Notes under the pieces: generated by a model
What the model was told of the DNA's origin: nothing
The model's input: the letters and a program-made list of their open reading frames with translations, nothing else
The model's database searches: none
Shown here: positions 35,317-43,561 of the stretch, piece after piece
How positions within the stretch are numbered: position 1 is the stretch's first letter
Layout of the letters: each line of letters opens with the position of its first letter
NCBI RefSeq assembly: GCF_002875945.1
Contig: NZ_MCZK01000174.1
Span: forward strand, 1 to 58,529
From: Vibrio lentus
Lineage (GTDB): Bacteria > Pseudomonadota > Gammaproteobacteria > Enterobacterales > Vibrionaceae
Direction: 5' to 3'
DNA length: 58,529 nucleotides
Program-made: the position numbers and the translations under genes

Positions 35317-36441
35317 TTATTTTGCTAGAACATCTAGAATTCGTTGACACGCTTTACCATCACCGTAAGGGTTATGGGCAAAACTCATCGCTTGATAAGC
35401 TTTTTCATCTAATAACAACTCACTCAGATTACTTGTTATTTCATGTACATCAGTACCCACCAACTTAACAGTTCCTGCTTCAACTGCTTCTGGCCTTTCT
35501 GTAGTATCACGCATCACTAATACGGGTTTACCCAGTGATGGAGCCTCTTCCTGAATACCACCGGAATCAGTTAAGATGATATAAGCGCGGTTCATCAAGT
35601 ATATAAATGGTAAATACTGCTGAGGTTCAATAAGGTAGATGTTTTCAATACCTGCAAGAATGCGATTGACAGGTTCGCGGACATTAGGATTTAAATGCAT
35701 AGGATAAACAATTTGAACTTCTGGATACTTTTGTGCAGTCAAAGCTAAGGCTTCACAGATACGCTCAAAGCCGCCACCAAAACTTTCACGGCGATGACCG
35801 GTAACTAGCACTAATTTTTTATCTTCACGAAGGAATGGGAATTGTGCTGACAACTCTATGCTTAAGTTTTGATTTGCGTCTATTTTGTCTTTAACCAACA
35901 ACAAAGCATCAATTACGGTATTTCCCGTAACATCAATATTGTCTGGATTGAAATTTTCTTTAAGAAGATTTTCTTTTGAGTTTTGTGTTGGAGCGAAATG
36001 ATATCTAGTCAAGGCACCAGTAAGACGACGGTTACCTTCTTCCGGCCAAGGAGAATAAATGTTACCCGTTCGAAGACCCGCCTCAACATGCCCCACAGCG
36101 ATTTGTTCGTAATAAGCAGCTAGACTTGCAGCAAAAGTTGTTGCTGTATCACCATGAACTAAAACCACATCAGGTTTAAACTCTTGTAGTACTGGCTTAA
36201 GTTCCAACAAAATACGTGCACTCACATCGTTCAACGTTTGGCCAGACTTCATTAAATTTAAGTCATAGTCAGGCGTAATTTCAAATAACTCTAACACTTG
36301 ATCTAGCATTTCACGATGTTGTGCAGTCACACAGCATTTTGCCTCAAAGCGCTCATCAGCCGCTAAAGCATGAACCAAAGGGGCCATTTTGATGGCTTCT
36401 GGACGAGTTCCAAAAACCGTAAGAACCTTCTTCTTAGCCAT
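35317..36441 (-). CDS. wecB: UDP-N-acetylglucosamine 2-epimerase (non-hydrolysing)
   Basis: A 374-residue GT-B-fold enzyme that turns UDP-GlcNAc into UDP-ManNAc. Family features are VLTVFGTRPEAIKMAPL at the start, VHGDTATTFAAS, HVEAGLRTGNIYSPWPEE and LTDSGGIQEEAPSLGKP. ATG at 36441 has AAGAG at proper spacing; another ATG two codons earlier is possible. It begins the nucleotide-sugar part of the series, after wzc. Confidence 0.96.
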   Translation of the reverse strand: MAKKKVLTVFGTRPEAIKMAPLVHALAADERFEAKCCVTAQHREMLDQVLELFEITPDYDLNLMKSGQTLNDVSARILLELKPVLQEFKPDVVLVHGDTATTFAASLAAYYEQIAVGHVEAGLRTGNIYSPWPEEGNRRLTGALTRYHFAPTQNSKENLLKENFNPDNIDVTGNTVIDALLLVKDKIDANQNLSIELSAQFPFLREDKKLVLVTGHRRESFGGGFERICEALALTAQKYPEVQIVYPMHLNPNVREPVNRILAGIENIYLIEPQQYLPFIYLMNRAYIILTDSGGIQEEAPSLGKPVLVMRDTTERPEAVEAGTVKLVGTDVHEITSNLSELLLDEKAYQAMSFAHNPYGDGKACQRILDVLAK

Positions 36442-36530
36442 AATCATCTCTTATTCATTAATTCTTAATTCGTAATCTTTGTGACAAAAGATGATTTTTA
36501 CACTTCACCTCCGTCACTTCCACCCTCAAG

Positions 36531-38702
36531 CTAACTATTGTCGCCTGAATAAGCGTAATTATAGTAACCGTAACCATAAGAACTTGATGCTTTCTTCTCG
36601 ATAGCGTTGAAGATAACGCCTTTCACTTCGATGCCCGACTGTTCGAAACGGTTACGAGCAACATCGATCTCTTTAATGGTGTTTTGGCCATAACGCGCCA
36701 CCATTAATGTGGTGCCAGCGAAGGCGCCAACAATACTTGGGTCGGTGACTGCCAGTACTGGTGGAGTATCGACAATCACCAAATCATATTCTTTTTCTGC
36801 CCACACCATGAGTTCTGCAAAACGCGGGTGCATAAGCAGTTCAGATGGGTTAGGGGGGACTTGGCCGCGGGTAATAATGTCTAGGTTATCTATAGGTGTG
36901 GCTTTAACTGACTGAGCGAATTCGGTCTTGCTGCTTAATACATCAGAAAGGCCGTTGTCCCAGTTAACACCGAAGCTTTGTTGTAGGTAACCTTTACGCA
37001 TATCGGCATCAATCAACAGCACCTTTTGCCCTGTTTTCGCAGCTACTGCAGCAAAGTTAGTGGAGATAAAGGATTTACCAATACCCGGTGCGGGGCCAGA
37101 GATCATCAATACGTTGTTTTTCGCTTCTAGCATAGCAAAATGCAAGCTAGTACGAAGGCCACGCAATGCTTCAACAGAAAGATCCGCAGGGTTAGACTCA
37201 GCAAGTAGTACTTGGGTACCCTTAGTTTGCTGTTTCTTCGATTTAAAGCGGTTGGTTAACTCAATTTGCAAATCAGATTTTGGCACCGCCGCGTAAACGG
37301 GCAGGCCAATTTGTTCAATTTGGTCTGGGCTTTCAACACCACGATGGAACGCCGCTTTCACTAGTACAAACGCAACACTTAGCATACCACCCAATAACGT
37401 TGCTAACACAACAATCAGTGGCTTCTTTGGTTTTACTGCACGAGCATAGGCTTGAGCGTCATCTAAGATGCGAACGTTACCGACGGTACCGGCCCTAATA
37501 ATGCTCAGCTCTTGAACCTTGTTTAAAAGCTGGATGTAGATTTGTTGGTTTACTTCAACATCACGTGTCATACGCAGTACTTCACGTTGTGTTTTCGGTA
37601 ACTTCTGCACTTGCCTATTTAAGCGCTCTCTCTCCCCCATCAACGTTTTACGCTTATCAAGCAGGGCTTTGTATGCTGGGTGATCTTTGGTGAAGCGTTG
37701 GCTAATTTCACTCTCTTTAAACGTCAGCTCATTTAATTGCGCTTCAAGCTCTACCATTACCTTCAAGGTTGATTCTGCTTCTAAACCCAAATCGATCGAT
37801 TCGTTTTCTTGGCGGTAATTGTTTAGTACATCTTCATAACCAGTTAGCTCAGATTTAATGCCAGGAAGATGGCTTTCTAAGAATGATAGGCTCTTCTCTG
37901 CTTCCGCTGAGTTACGCTGCACGTTTTGTAAGAAGTAGATCTGGCTAACATGATTAAGGATTTCAGAAATCTGCTGTTTGTTTTCCCCTTCAAAGCTCAG
38001 CTTCAGAATGCCGGTTTGCTTACCTTGTTCAGACAGAGACAAAGATGCCTTAAGCCATTCGATCGCTTCTAACTGGCTGCGTTGATCAATCGAGAATTCA
38101 AAATCGTTATGCGATTCAAAACCCGCCACAAACAAGCTGTAGTCATCGACTGTAGCTAGCTCACCCACTTTGCCTTTCAAGATAACACGCTCATCGTCAC
38201 GTACCAGTCGGTAGGTGCCTTGTTCGGCATCGACAATCTGAATCGCATGTGCATAGTCGCTCGCATAGCTTGGCAACGTAAAACGACTCACCACGATGTG
38301 GTTAATGTCGCCGGTTAAGCGAGCAAACCCTTTGCCGACGATTGGCGCATAACTCGGTGAAGTTACAGTAGTTAAATTGAATTTATCAACCGTTTCACCC
38401 AAGATCATACGTGATTTGATGATCTCAACTTCCGTCGTCGCAGAGGATTCCTGAGAGAACAATTCGCCCATGTCACCAACCATTGATGAAATGCCGCCAG
38501 AACTCTTCTCCTCAATTTGAATTAATGCATCGGCTTTGTATATCGGTGTTGAAAGTAGGGCAAACGCAATACCAAACACAGCAAAGGCAAATGTGGTGAG
38601 CATGATTAGCCATTTAGCATCTAATAAGATACCAAGCAATTTTCCTAAATCTATCTCATCAGGGTTATCTGCGTATGATTGCTGAGATGGTTGTGTTGTC
38701 AT
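36531..38702 (-). CDS. wzc: Tyrosine-protein kinase / polysaccharide co-polymerase Wzc
   Basis: A 723-residue inner-membrane protein. A Wzz domain with two helices (about 30-52 and 420-445, KPKKPLIVVLATLLGGML) is fused to a cytoplasmic BY-kinase. The kinase has Walker A GPAPGIGKSFIS, Walker A' KVLLIDADMRKG and VIVDTPPVL. The tail SSYGYGYYNYAYSG carries six tyrosines for autophosphorylation. With Wza it controls polymerisation and export. The start MTTQPSQQSY at 38702 is chosen on family length; a reading from 38858 would overlap wzb and adds unlike sequence. Confidence 0.95.
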   Translation of the reverse strand: MTTQPSQQSYADNPDEIDLGKLLGILLDAKWLIMLTTFAFAVFGIAFALLSTPIYKADALIQIEEKSSGGISSMVGDMGELFSQESSATTEVEIIKSRMILGETVDKFNLTTVTSPSYAPIVGKGFARLTGDINHIVVSRFTLPSYASDYAHAIQIVDAEQGTYRLVRDDERVILKGKVGELATVDDYSLFVAGFESHNDFEFSIDQRSQLEAIEWLKASLSLSEQGKQTGILKLSFEGENKQQISEILNHVSQIYFLQNVQRNSAEAEKSLSFLESHLPGIKSELTGYEDVLNNYRQENESIDLGLEAESTLKVMVELEAQLNELTFKESEISQRFTKDHPAYKALLDKRKTLMGERERLNRQVQKLPKTQREVLRMTRDVEVNQQIYIQLLNKVQELSIIRAGTVGNVRILDDAQAYARAVKPKKPLIVVLATLLGGMLSVAFVLVKAAFHRGVESPDQIEQIGLPVYAAVPKSDLQIELTNRFKSKKQQTKGTQVLLAESNPADLSVEALRGLRTSLHFAMLEAKNNVLMISGPAPGIGKSFISTNFAAVAAKTGQKVLLIDADMRKGYLQQSFGVNWDNGLSDVLSSKTEFAQSVKATPIDNLDIITRGQVPPNPSELLMHPRFAELMVWAEKEYDLVIVDTPPVLAVTDPSIVGAFAGTTLMVARYGQNTIKEIDVARNRFEQSGIEVKGVIFNAIEKKASSSYGYGYYNYAYSGDNS

Positions 38703-38839
38703 CAGATTGCTACTTCCTAAACTAGTGTTTTGAAGAGAAGTTAAATACGCTCCGCGTACTTCTCTTTTATATGATTCTGTTGATGGCTTAGCCACACTTA
38801 CGTTTAGAGCATGACATTTAAAAAGCTGTATATTTGAAC

Positions 38840-39279
38840 CTACAGTTTTTTTGCCCAAGCTTGCGCTGCTTCATCAATCATTTTATAGGCATGTTCAAAT
38901 GCTTCACAGCTTTGACGATACGGATCGGGAATGTCTTTTTGGCCAATCCACAGGCCAAACAGCATTGTTTTACCACGAGCTTCCGGTGATATCTGAGTGA
39001 GTGTCTCCATATGCCCCCTCTCCATCACCAATATCAAATCATACTGGGCACAAAGCTGCGGTGTGACTTGCTGAGATTGATGATTTTCAATATCGACACC
39101 ATTTTTAGCGGCAATAAAAATCGCCGTTTCATCTGCTGGCTTCCCGATTAAACGACTTTTTCGGCAGCAATACCTGCAGAGGCCACTTCTTTATTCGGAA
39201 GCAATTTTTGAAGAACACGTTCTCCAGTAGGTGAACGACAAATGTTACCCACGCAGACCACTAAAATTTTATTAAACAT
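38840..39279 (-). pseudogene. wzb: Low-molecular-weight protein-tyrosine phosphatase Wzb, frameshifted
   Basis: Would dephosphorylate Wzc. From ATG 39279 the frame reads MFNKILVVCVGNICRSPTGE, with the complete CX5RS active site, and stops after IAAEKVV at about residue 43. From the run of five A (plus-strand T at 39157-39161) the other frame continues KPADETAIFIAAKNG to the general-acid motif DPYRQS and the end at 38840. One extra A would restore 146 residues, the normal length. All catalytic parts are intact, so it is either a recent mutation, a slippage-prone site or a sequencing error. Confidence 0.88.
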
Positions 39280-39299
39280 AACTGACTTCTACTATAATG

Positions 39300-39327
39300 A
39301 GCTTATAAGCTGCACGTACTTATAAGC
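39300..39327. promoter_or_regulatory. Double palindrome between wza and wzb
   Basis: A perfect 12-bp palindrome AGCTTATAAGCT (39300-39311) and a second CTTATAAG (39319-39326), centres 17 bp apart, just upstream of the wzb start and downstream of the wza terminator. It can act as two protein sites or as one 9-bp stem. No T-run follows. Role unknown. Confidence 0.45.
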
Positions 39328-39344
39328 CGAATGTAATTCTAAAC

Positions 39345-39381
39345 ATAAAAAATCAAGCCACACGTGAAGTGCGGCCTGATT
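39345..39381 (-). terminator. Hairpin terminator or attenuator after wza
   Basis: On the minus strand a 13-bp stem (AATCAGGCCGCAC with GTGTGGCTTGATT, two G-U pairs) followed by TTTTTTATG. It lies 17 bp past the wza stop and before wzb and wzc, so downstream genes depend on read-through (ops/RfaH fits) or a second promoter. Confidence 0.82.
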
Positions 39382-39397
39382 ACTGTTCTATCTTAGC

Positions 39398-40534
39398 CTA
39401 AGGCCAATTACGGACACGTAACGCACCTTCAGTCAAGTTATTAAACCCACTAATGGTTGGAAGAAGCTGCCCAACAACACGGTTCCAACGACTGATAGGA
39501 GCGGCTGTAACGTATACAATATCATAAGGTTTTAAGCCGAACTCGGTGCCGATCACCAAAGCTGAAGCATCTTCTATATTAAGCTGGTAGATATCCGCCA
39601 TGCGTTCTGATTTATCATCAGAAGTACGAATTACAAACACTCCGGTTGCATCAGCTGTCAGTTCATTTATTCCACCAACATTACTGAGCGCTTCCGTCAG
39701 GCTCATCCCCACTCTATCGATCTTCAAGAGCTTCGGTTCTTTAACTTCACCCATCACGAACACTTTCTGCTTATCATTACGCGGCACGTGAACAATGTCA
39801 CCGGCTTGCAATAAGCGGTTTTGAGTTAGGTCACCACGTTGCATTAAGCCGTAAAGTGAGAGGTTTTCTTCCACGCCATTACGCGTTAATGAAACATTAC
39901 GCCAGTCGGCATCTTCAGACAAACCGCCAGAACGGTTCACGGCATCCAATAAGGTCAAAGGGATGTTGGTGATAGCTTGCTGACCTGGCTTTGAGACCTC
40001 ACCAGTAATGTAGGCTTTCTTAGATCGAAAAGCCGCTACATTAACATCAACTTGAGGGCTTTCGATGTACTTTGCTAAGCGACTGGCAATATCAGCACGC
40101 ACTTCACGAACGGTTTTTCCCGCCACTTCCACGGTACCAATGTACGGATAGAAGATGGTGCCATCCGCATGAACCCAGTTACCTGCTTCGGTACTACTAC
40201 GGTAAGAACCCGCAGGAATTGTCAGTTCAGGGTGATCCCAAATGGTGATGTTTAATATGTCACCGACACCCACTTGATATTCATACTTTGCAATATCAAC
40301 ATCTAACCTCGGGTTAGCTTGGGAAACCGATAAAGATTCATTTCGATAACTCGATACTGATTGAGCGGTCAGAGGGTAAAGGTTAACCACATCAGAGATA
40401 TCAGATTCTTGCTGTTCCTCTGAGGGCTGAATCACATTCTTGTTGCCAGTAGAAAGGTGAGTTCCTGGAGTAGTACACCCTGCAAGCAATGCAGGAAGGA
40501 GCGCTAAAAGGAGACGATTTTTATTAATCTTCAT
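39398..40534 (-). CDS. wza: Outer-membrane polysaccharide export lipoprotein Wza
   Basis: A 378-residue lipoprotein that forms the octameric outer-membrane export channel. The lipobox LLAGC gives Cys20 as the mature N-terminus. YQVGVGDILNITIWDHPEL marks the export domain, followed by SLBB-type domains (KAYITGEVSKPGQQAI, KVFVMGEVKEPKLL) and a C-terminal amphipathic segment ending NWP. ATG at 40534 gives the normal signal peptide; an upstream reading from 40678 runs through the leader region and lacks signal features. Confidence 0.95.
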   Translation of the reverse strand: MKINKNRLLLALLPALLAGCTTPGTHLSTGNKNVIQPSEEQQESDISDVVNLYPLTAQSVSSYRNESLSVSQANPRLDVDIAKYEYQVGVGDILNITIWDHPELTIPAGSYRSSTEAGNWVHADGTIFYPYIGTVEVAGKTVREVRADIASRLAKYIESPQVDVNVAAFRSKKAYITGEVSKPGQQAITNIPLTLLDAVNRSGGLSEDADWRNVSLTRNGVEENLSLYGLMQRGDLTQNRLLQAGDIVHVPRNDKQKVFVMGEVKEPKLLKIDRVGMSLTEALSNVGGINELTADATGVFVIRTSDDKSERMADIYQLNIEDASALVIGTEFGLKPYDIVYVTAAPISRWNRVVGQLLPTISGFNNLTEGALRVRNWP

Positions 40535-40684
40535 GTTAACCAAGTCATAGAAACGGAATGTGTCGTGATATCCCAAAGGACACCCAAAGAAGTTAGAACA
40601 AACAATTTTATCAGCTACGAAGTATTTAGGAGAGTTAAGGAGAGCGATTACCGTGACCTCGCTCCCACTTAATATCAAAGATAG

Positions 40685-40697
40685 GAACGCTACCGCC
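40685..40697 (-). promoter_or_regulatory. ops (JUMPstart) element for RfaH
   Basis: The minus strand carries GGCGGTAGCGTTC, matching the ops core GGCGGTAGCGT. It lies about 150 bp upstream of the wza ATG, in the expected leader position. RfaH binds paused polymerase at ops and prevents premature termination over long surface-polysaccharide operons. This fits the hairpin after wza and the roughly 25-kb minus-strand gene series. rfaH itself is not in the window. Confidence 0.88.
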
Positions 40698-40773
40698 CCT
40701 TGATATTCCGCGACATCACACTGCGTAGTTATGTTACTCCTATCAGGATGGGGTTGATTAGGGGTATTTTGTA

Positions 40774-40810
40774 TAAAAAGTAGTAAAAAGTAGTAAAAAG
40801 TAGTAAAAAG
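40774..40810. repeat. Phased A-tract: 10-bp tandem repeat upstream of wza
   Basis: Four A5 tracts spaced exactly 10 bp apart, three of them in identical units TAGTAAAAAG. Helically phased A-tracts bend DNA. The position, about 85 bp upstream of ops, suits a promoter-upstream bend or silencer-binding region. The copy number could vary by slippage. Confidence 0.75.
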
Positions 40811-40845
40811 TATACTTGCATAAGGTCAGTTTAATCCGTAAGCAT

Positions 40846-40861
40846 TATCCACAAATTGTGG
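40846..40861. promoter_or_regulatory. Palindrome with DnaA-box-like half upstream of wza
   Basis: CCACAAATTGTGG is a perfect 13-bp palindrome (40849-40861). Its left part with flanking bases reads TTATCCACA, the DnaA-box consensus. A dimeric regulator site upstream of the wza promoter is the simpler reading. Confidence 0.4.
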
Positions 40862-40898
40862 TTATTATCAACCTAGTTGAATGGTTTAAGTGTAGATA

Positions 40899-40986
40899 AG
40901 AGCAGATGCGAGATTCGAGTAAACGAGATACGAAAAGCGCAAGAGCAGATTCGGGATGCGGGTAAACGAAATGCGAAGAGCAGGTA
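40899..40986 (+). repeat. 43-44 bp repeat array (forward), upstream of wza
   Basis: Two forward units (GCAGATGCGAGATTCGAG, GCAGATTCGGGATGCGGG). Here the forward array does not follow a plus-strand gene, so it breaks the orientation pattern seen elsewhere. It pairs with the reverse array at 41205-41290. Confidence 0.8.
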
Positions 40987-41006
40987 AAGCCGTGACGGGA
41001 TGCTTT

Positions 41007-41082
41007 TAGCTCCTCTCCTCCCCTTTATCACAGCTATTGCTTGGCAGAAAATACCAAAATAAGGGGAGGCTGGGAGGGGTTG
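41007..41082. repeat. GC-rich palindromic element
   Basis: Left arm CTCCTCTCCTCCCCTTTAT and right arm ATAAGGGGAGGCTGGGAGGG are imperfectly inverted around a 30-bp centre. A second, weaker inverted stretch (CTCCCCCTTTGA / TCAAGGAGGAG, 41113-41160) follows. It looks like a small non-coding mobile repeat, inserted between inverted 43-44 bp arrays. Confidence 0.55.
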
Positions 41083-41204
41083 GTAACACATAGATTAACA
41101 TCCCCCTTAACTCCCCCTTTGATGAACATCACCGCTCAAACACGAACGGCGTTCAAGGAGGAGAACCAAAAGCTAGACCCAATTAATATCACTAGCTCTT
41201 AAGC

Positions 41205-41290
41205 TATTCGTTACTCGATTACCCGAATCTCGTTACTGCTTTTTCCCTGCTCTTCGATACACGATTACTCGTTTACCCGCATCTGCTTTC
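41205..41290 (-). repeat. 43-44 bp repeat array (reverse), abutting the yjbH stop
   Basis: Two reverse units (TACTCGATTACCCGAATCTC, GATACACGATTACTCG) directly after the yjbH stop codon, running in the yjbH direction. No hairpin terminator separates gene and array. Confidence 0.8.
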
Positions 41291-41293
41291 GAT

Positions 41294-43561
41294 CTACTTA
41301 ACGCTACTTGGTCTTTGGAACCAAGGTGAGCGAGCATCGGTTTGATCGAACAAGTTGTACTGTTTATTCAGCACTTGTCCGCCGTCACGCGTGATCGGTA
41401 ACCAGGTAAAGCCAGCGCGGCTTGAACTTGGTTTCACGGTGACTAAATCAAACGGAATCGACACGTAGAAGCCTTTGGTGTAGCTGCCTTCACCGTATTC
41501 TTCGGTTGTCATGTCGGTTAGGCTGACAAACGCGCCAGCAATCACACCACTCTTAAACTGCTTAGAGAAATCGACACGAGTACCGATATCACCCGCAAGG
41601 AATTTACCGACGCCCACTTTAAGCAAAGTATCGCTCAAAAAATCCCATTGTGGGGTGTAGTAACCGGTGATGAAGCCAGTCGTGCCTTTATCGATGACTT
41701 TGTATGTTCTGCTGCTGTCGTCTGGGTTGACTTGGATCTCTTGATCAAACGTACCAAACCAGCTTTCAGGGTCGCGCTGGCTTATTGCCGTCATGTCTGC
41801 GCCAATGGCCCAGTTTTGGTTGAATGGGCGATACAGGATTTCGCCCCCCACACCCGCGAACATGCTCTCTAGGTAACCACCGTAGGCTTGGGTGTAGACA
41901 CCGCTGCCGTAGTCTTCAAACCAAGTCAGTTGTAAACGGTCTAAACGAACCGGATCATCCACATAAGAGCGGAACAAGGTTCTTACTCTTGGCGTTTGGT
42001 CAGTGCCGTCTGATGGGATTTCGTAATTAAACTTGTCGTAGTTATCGACTAAGTTAACGTAAAGAGAGCCCGACAGTTCAACATTGTTTAACGCCCAGAA
42101 CGAAGCGTTGGTATATAAGCCCAAACTGTATAAGTAGAAGTTTTCAGCCGAACCGAACGATTGAGCTAGGTTTGGTGAAATCGACACGTCGAATCGTTCA
42201 CGCCCATCATGATAAATAACGGATTTCTTGCGCTCTAATTCGTGGGTGTTTGTTGCATCACTGGTTTGAGCATTGAGATAACTATTGTTAGCTGCCGCTT
42301 TGAACACTTGGGCATCTACCGTTGTCTCGGTGAGTTCCAACGATTTGTCGTTTTCAATGATTTTGTAGGTGTCGATGTAACTTGGTACCGCGTTGGCAAT
42401 CACGGTCGCACCGCGCTCAAGGGCGATATCTCTGTCTCGGTACTTAACCTGAGTACCCTTAACCACAATGCTGTTATCGTCGACCAAAATTTGCGCTTGT
42501 TCATAGCCAGCGATCGTTTCAAGCTCTTCCGCGAGGGCTTCCATGTCAATATCGTCAACCGTCTCGACATCGCTTGGGCGCAATTCTGCTGTTTCAGTGT
42601 CTCGCCACACAGAATACATTTCATTGAAGTTAGTCGAGAGGTCAAAGCCAAGGGTCAGAGTATCACCTCGCTCGTAGCTCACTTTAGCCGAACTCCAATC
42701 GGTGAAACGGTACACCGCACCCACGTTCCATGGTGTGTGCTGTGTCATGTCGACACCACCACGTACTACTGGGAAGTCTTGAGAGTAATCATTGCCATCG
42801 TATTCAAGCTTCAAGGTTAGCGGCTTATAAGGGGTTTGATATTCAAAGCCGCCATAAATTGCTGCATCACCTTTAAACCAGCGTTCAAAATCGACACTGC
42901 CGCCATTACCTTTGGTGTCAGATGGACGTTCACAATACTTGTCACTGGTTTTACACAATGGGTTAGTGAAGTTACCACTGGTGCCCATGTATCCCCAAGC
43001 CATGCCCAAGGTAAAATCAATAGGGCCAAAGCGTTTGGTGGCCGCGACAAATTCGCCATCAAATAGCCCAGTACCACCAAAATCACGCATACCGACTGAT
43101 ACTTCAGGCAAGTAGTACCCTTCTTCGATCAAACGCAGTTTAAAGTCGATGCCTTTATCTGTGTATTTGGTACAACCACTGAATGAGTTTTGTGAGCAGT
43201 CTTGGTCTGCGCCTCCGCTATAAAGCAGATCTTGTACTTGTGTATAACGAATGGTGGTTTCAAGCCAAGGCATCACCTGTAGGCTGACGTTATAAAAGTA
43301 GTATTCGTTATTAAATGAGGCGCTAAAGTTGAACTCCCCTTCTGGTGCCATTCGGCCTGTTGGCATTTGCATTAGGCCAACACCACCAAAGTTCATTTGC
43401 GACGTTCGGTATTCAGTGTCATCGAATGATGATTTTTCTGCTCTGATCGAAGACGAATCAATGGCTGTTTCGGCAAAAACCGACACACTACTGGACATTA
43501 ACAAGGCACAGGTAACCGATGTGCACACTGCCGATAGAGGGAATGATTTCTGTTTCAGCAT
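41294..43561 (-). CDS. yjbH: YjbH/GfcD-family outer-membrane polysaccharide secretion protein
   Basis: A 755-residue exported protein. A signal peptide ends near AVFAETA (about residue 32). The rest is rich in beta strands with alternating hydrophobic residues and aromatic ends, and QTPYKPLTLKLEYDGNDY and GVGFITGYY-type strands suggest one or two outer-membrane barrels. YjbH proteins are the largest members of the yjbEFGH/gfcABCD exopolysaccharide systems; structural work shows a double-barrel form. It ends the operon; its stop abuts a repeat array. Confidence 0.88.
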   Translation of the reverse strand: MLKQKSFPLSAVCTSVTCALLMSSSVSVFAETAIDSSSIRAEKSSFDDTEYRTSQMNFGGVGLMQMPTGRMAPEGEFNFSASFNNEYYFYNVSLQVMPWLETTIRYTQVQDLLYSGGADQDCSQNSFSGCTKYTDKGIDFKLRLIEEGYYLPEVSVGMRDFGGTGLFDGEFVAATKRFGPIDFTLGMAWGYMGTSGNFTNPLCKTSDKYCERPSDTKGNGGSVDFERWFKGDAAIYGGFEYQTPYKPLTLKLEYDGNDYSQDFPVVRGGVDMTQHTPWNVGAVYRFTDWSSAKVSYERGDTLTLGFDLSTNFNEMYSVWRDTETAELRPSDVETVDDIDMEALAEELETIAGYEQAQILVDDNSIVVKGTQVKYRDRDIALERGATVIANAVPSYIDTYKIIENDKSLELTETTVDAQVFKAAANNSYLNAQTSDATNTHELERKKSVIYHDGRERFDVSISPNLAQSFGSAENFYLYSLGLYTNASFWALNNVELSGSLYVNLVDNYDKFNYEIPSDGTDQTPRVRTLFRSYVDDPVRLDRLQLTWFEDYGSGVYTQAYGGYLESMFAGVGGEILYRPFNQNWAIGADMTAISQRDPESWFGTFDQEIQVNPDDSSRTYKVIDKGTTGFITGYYTPQWDFLSDTLLKVGVGKFLAGDIGTRVDFSKQFKSGVIAGAFVSLTDMTTEEYGEGSYTKGFYVSIPFDLVTVKPSSSRAGFTWLPITRDGGQVLNKQYNLFDQTDARSPWFQRPSSVK

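Larger units (their letters stand above)
40535..41293. other. Long intergenic region: wza leader, ops, bent DNA, repeats
   Basis: The 759-bp gap between yjbH and wza has no credible gene. From the wza side it holds the leader, the ops element (40685-40697), phased A-tracts (40774-40810), a palindrome with a DnaA-box-like half (40846-40861), a forward repeat array (40899-40986), a GC-rich palindromic element (41007-41082), a second imperfect inverted stretch (41102-41160) and the reverse array after yjbH (41205-41290). Confidence 0.7.

Noticed and set aside
38703..38858. Longer Wzc N-terminus from 38858
   Set aside because: It would overlap the wzb coding end and adds 52 residues that do not look like Wzc; the start at 38702 gives the family length.
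40846..40854. DnaA box as sign of a replication origin
   Set aside because: A single TTATCCACA without other boxes, AT-rich unwinding element or origin genes is expected by chance in this much sequence.
40873..41091. 72-residue minus-strand frame upstream of wza
   Set aside because: Made of repeat units and the GC-rich palindrome; no sign of coding.
42242..42820. 192-residue plus-strand frame inside yjbH
   Set aside because: Antisense shadow of a well-supported gene, with no ribosome site or recognisable domain.
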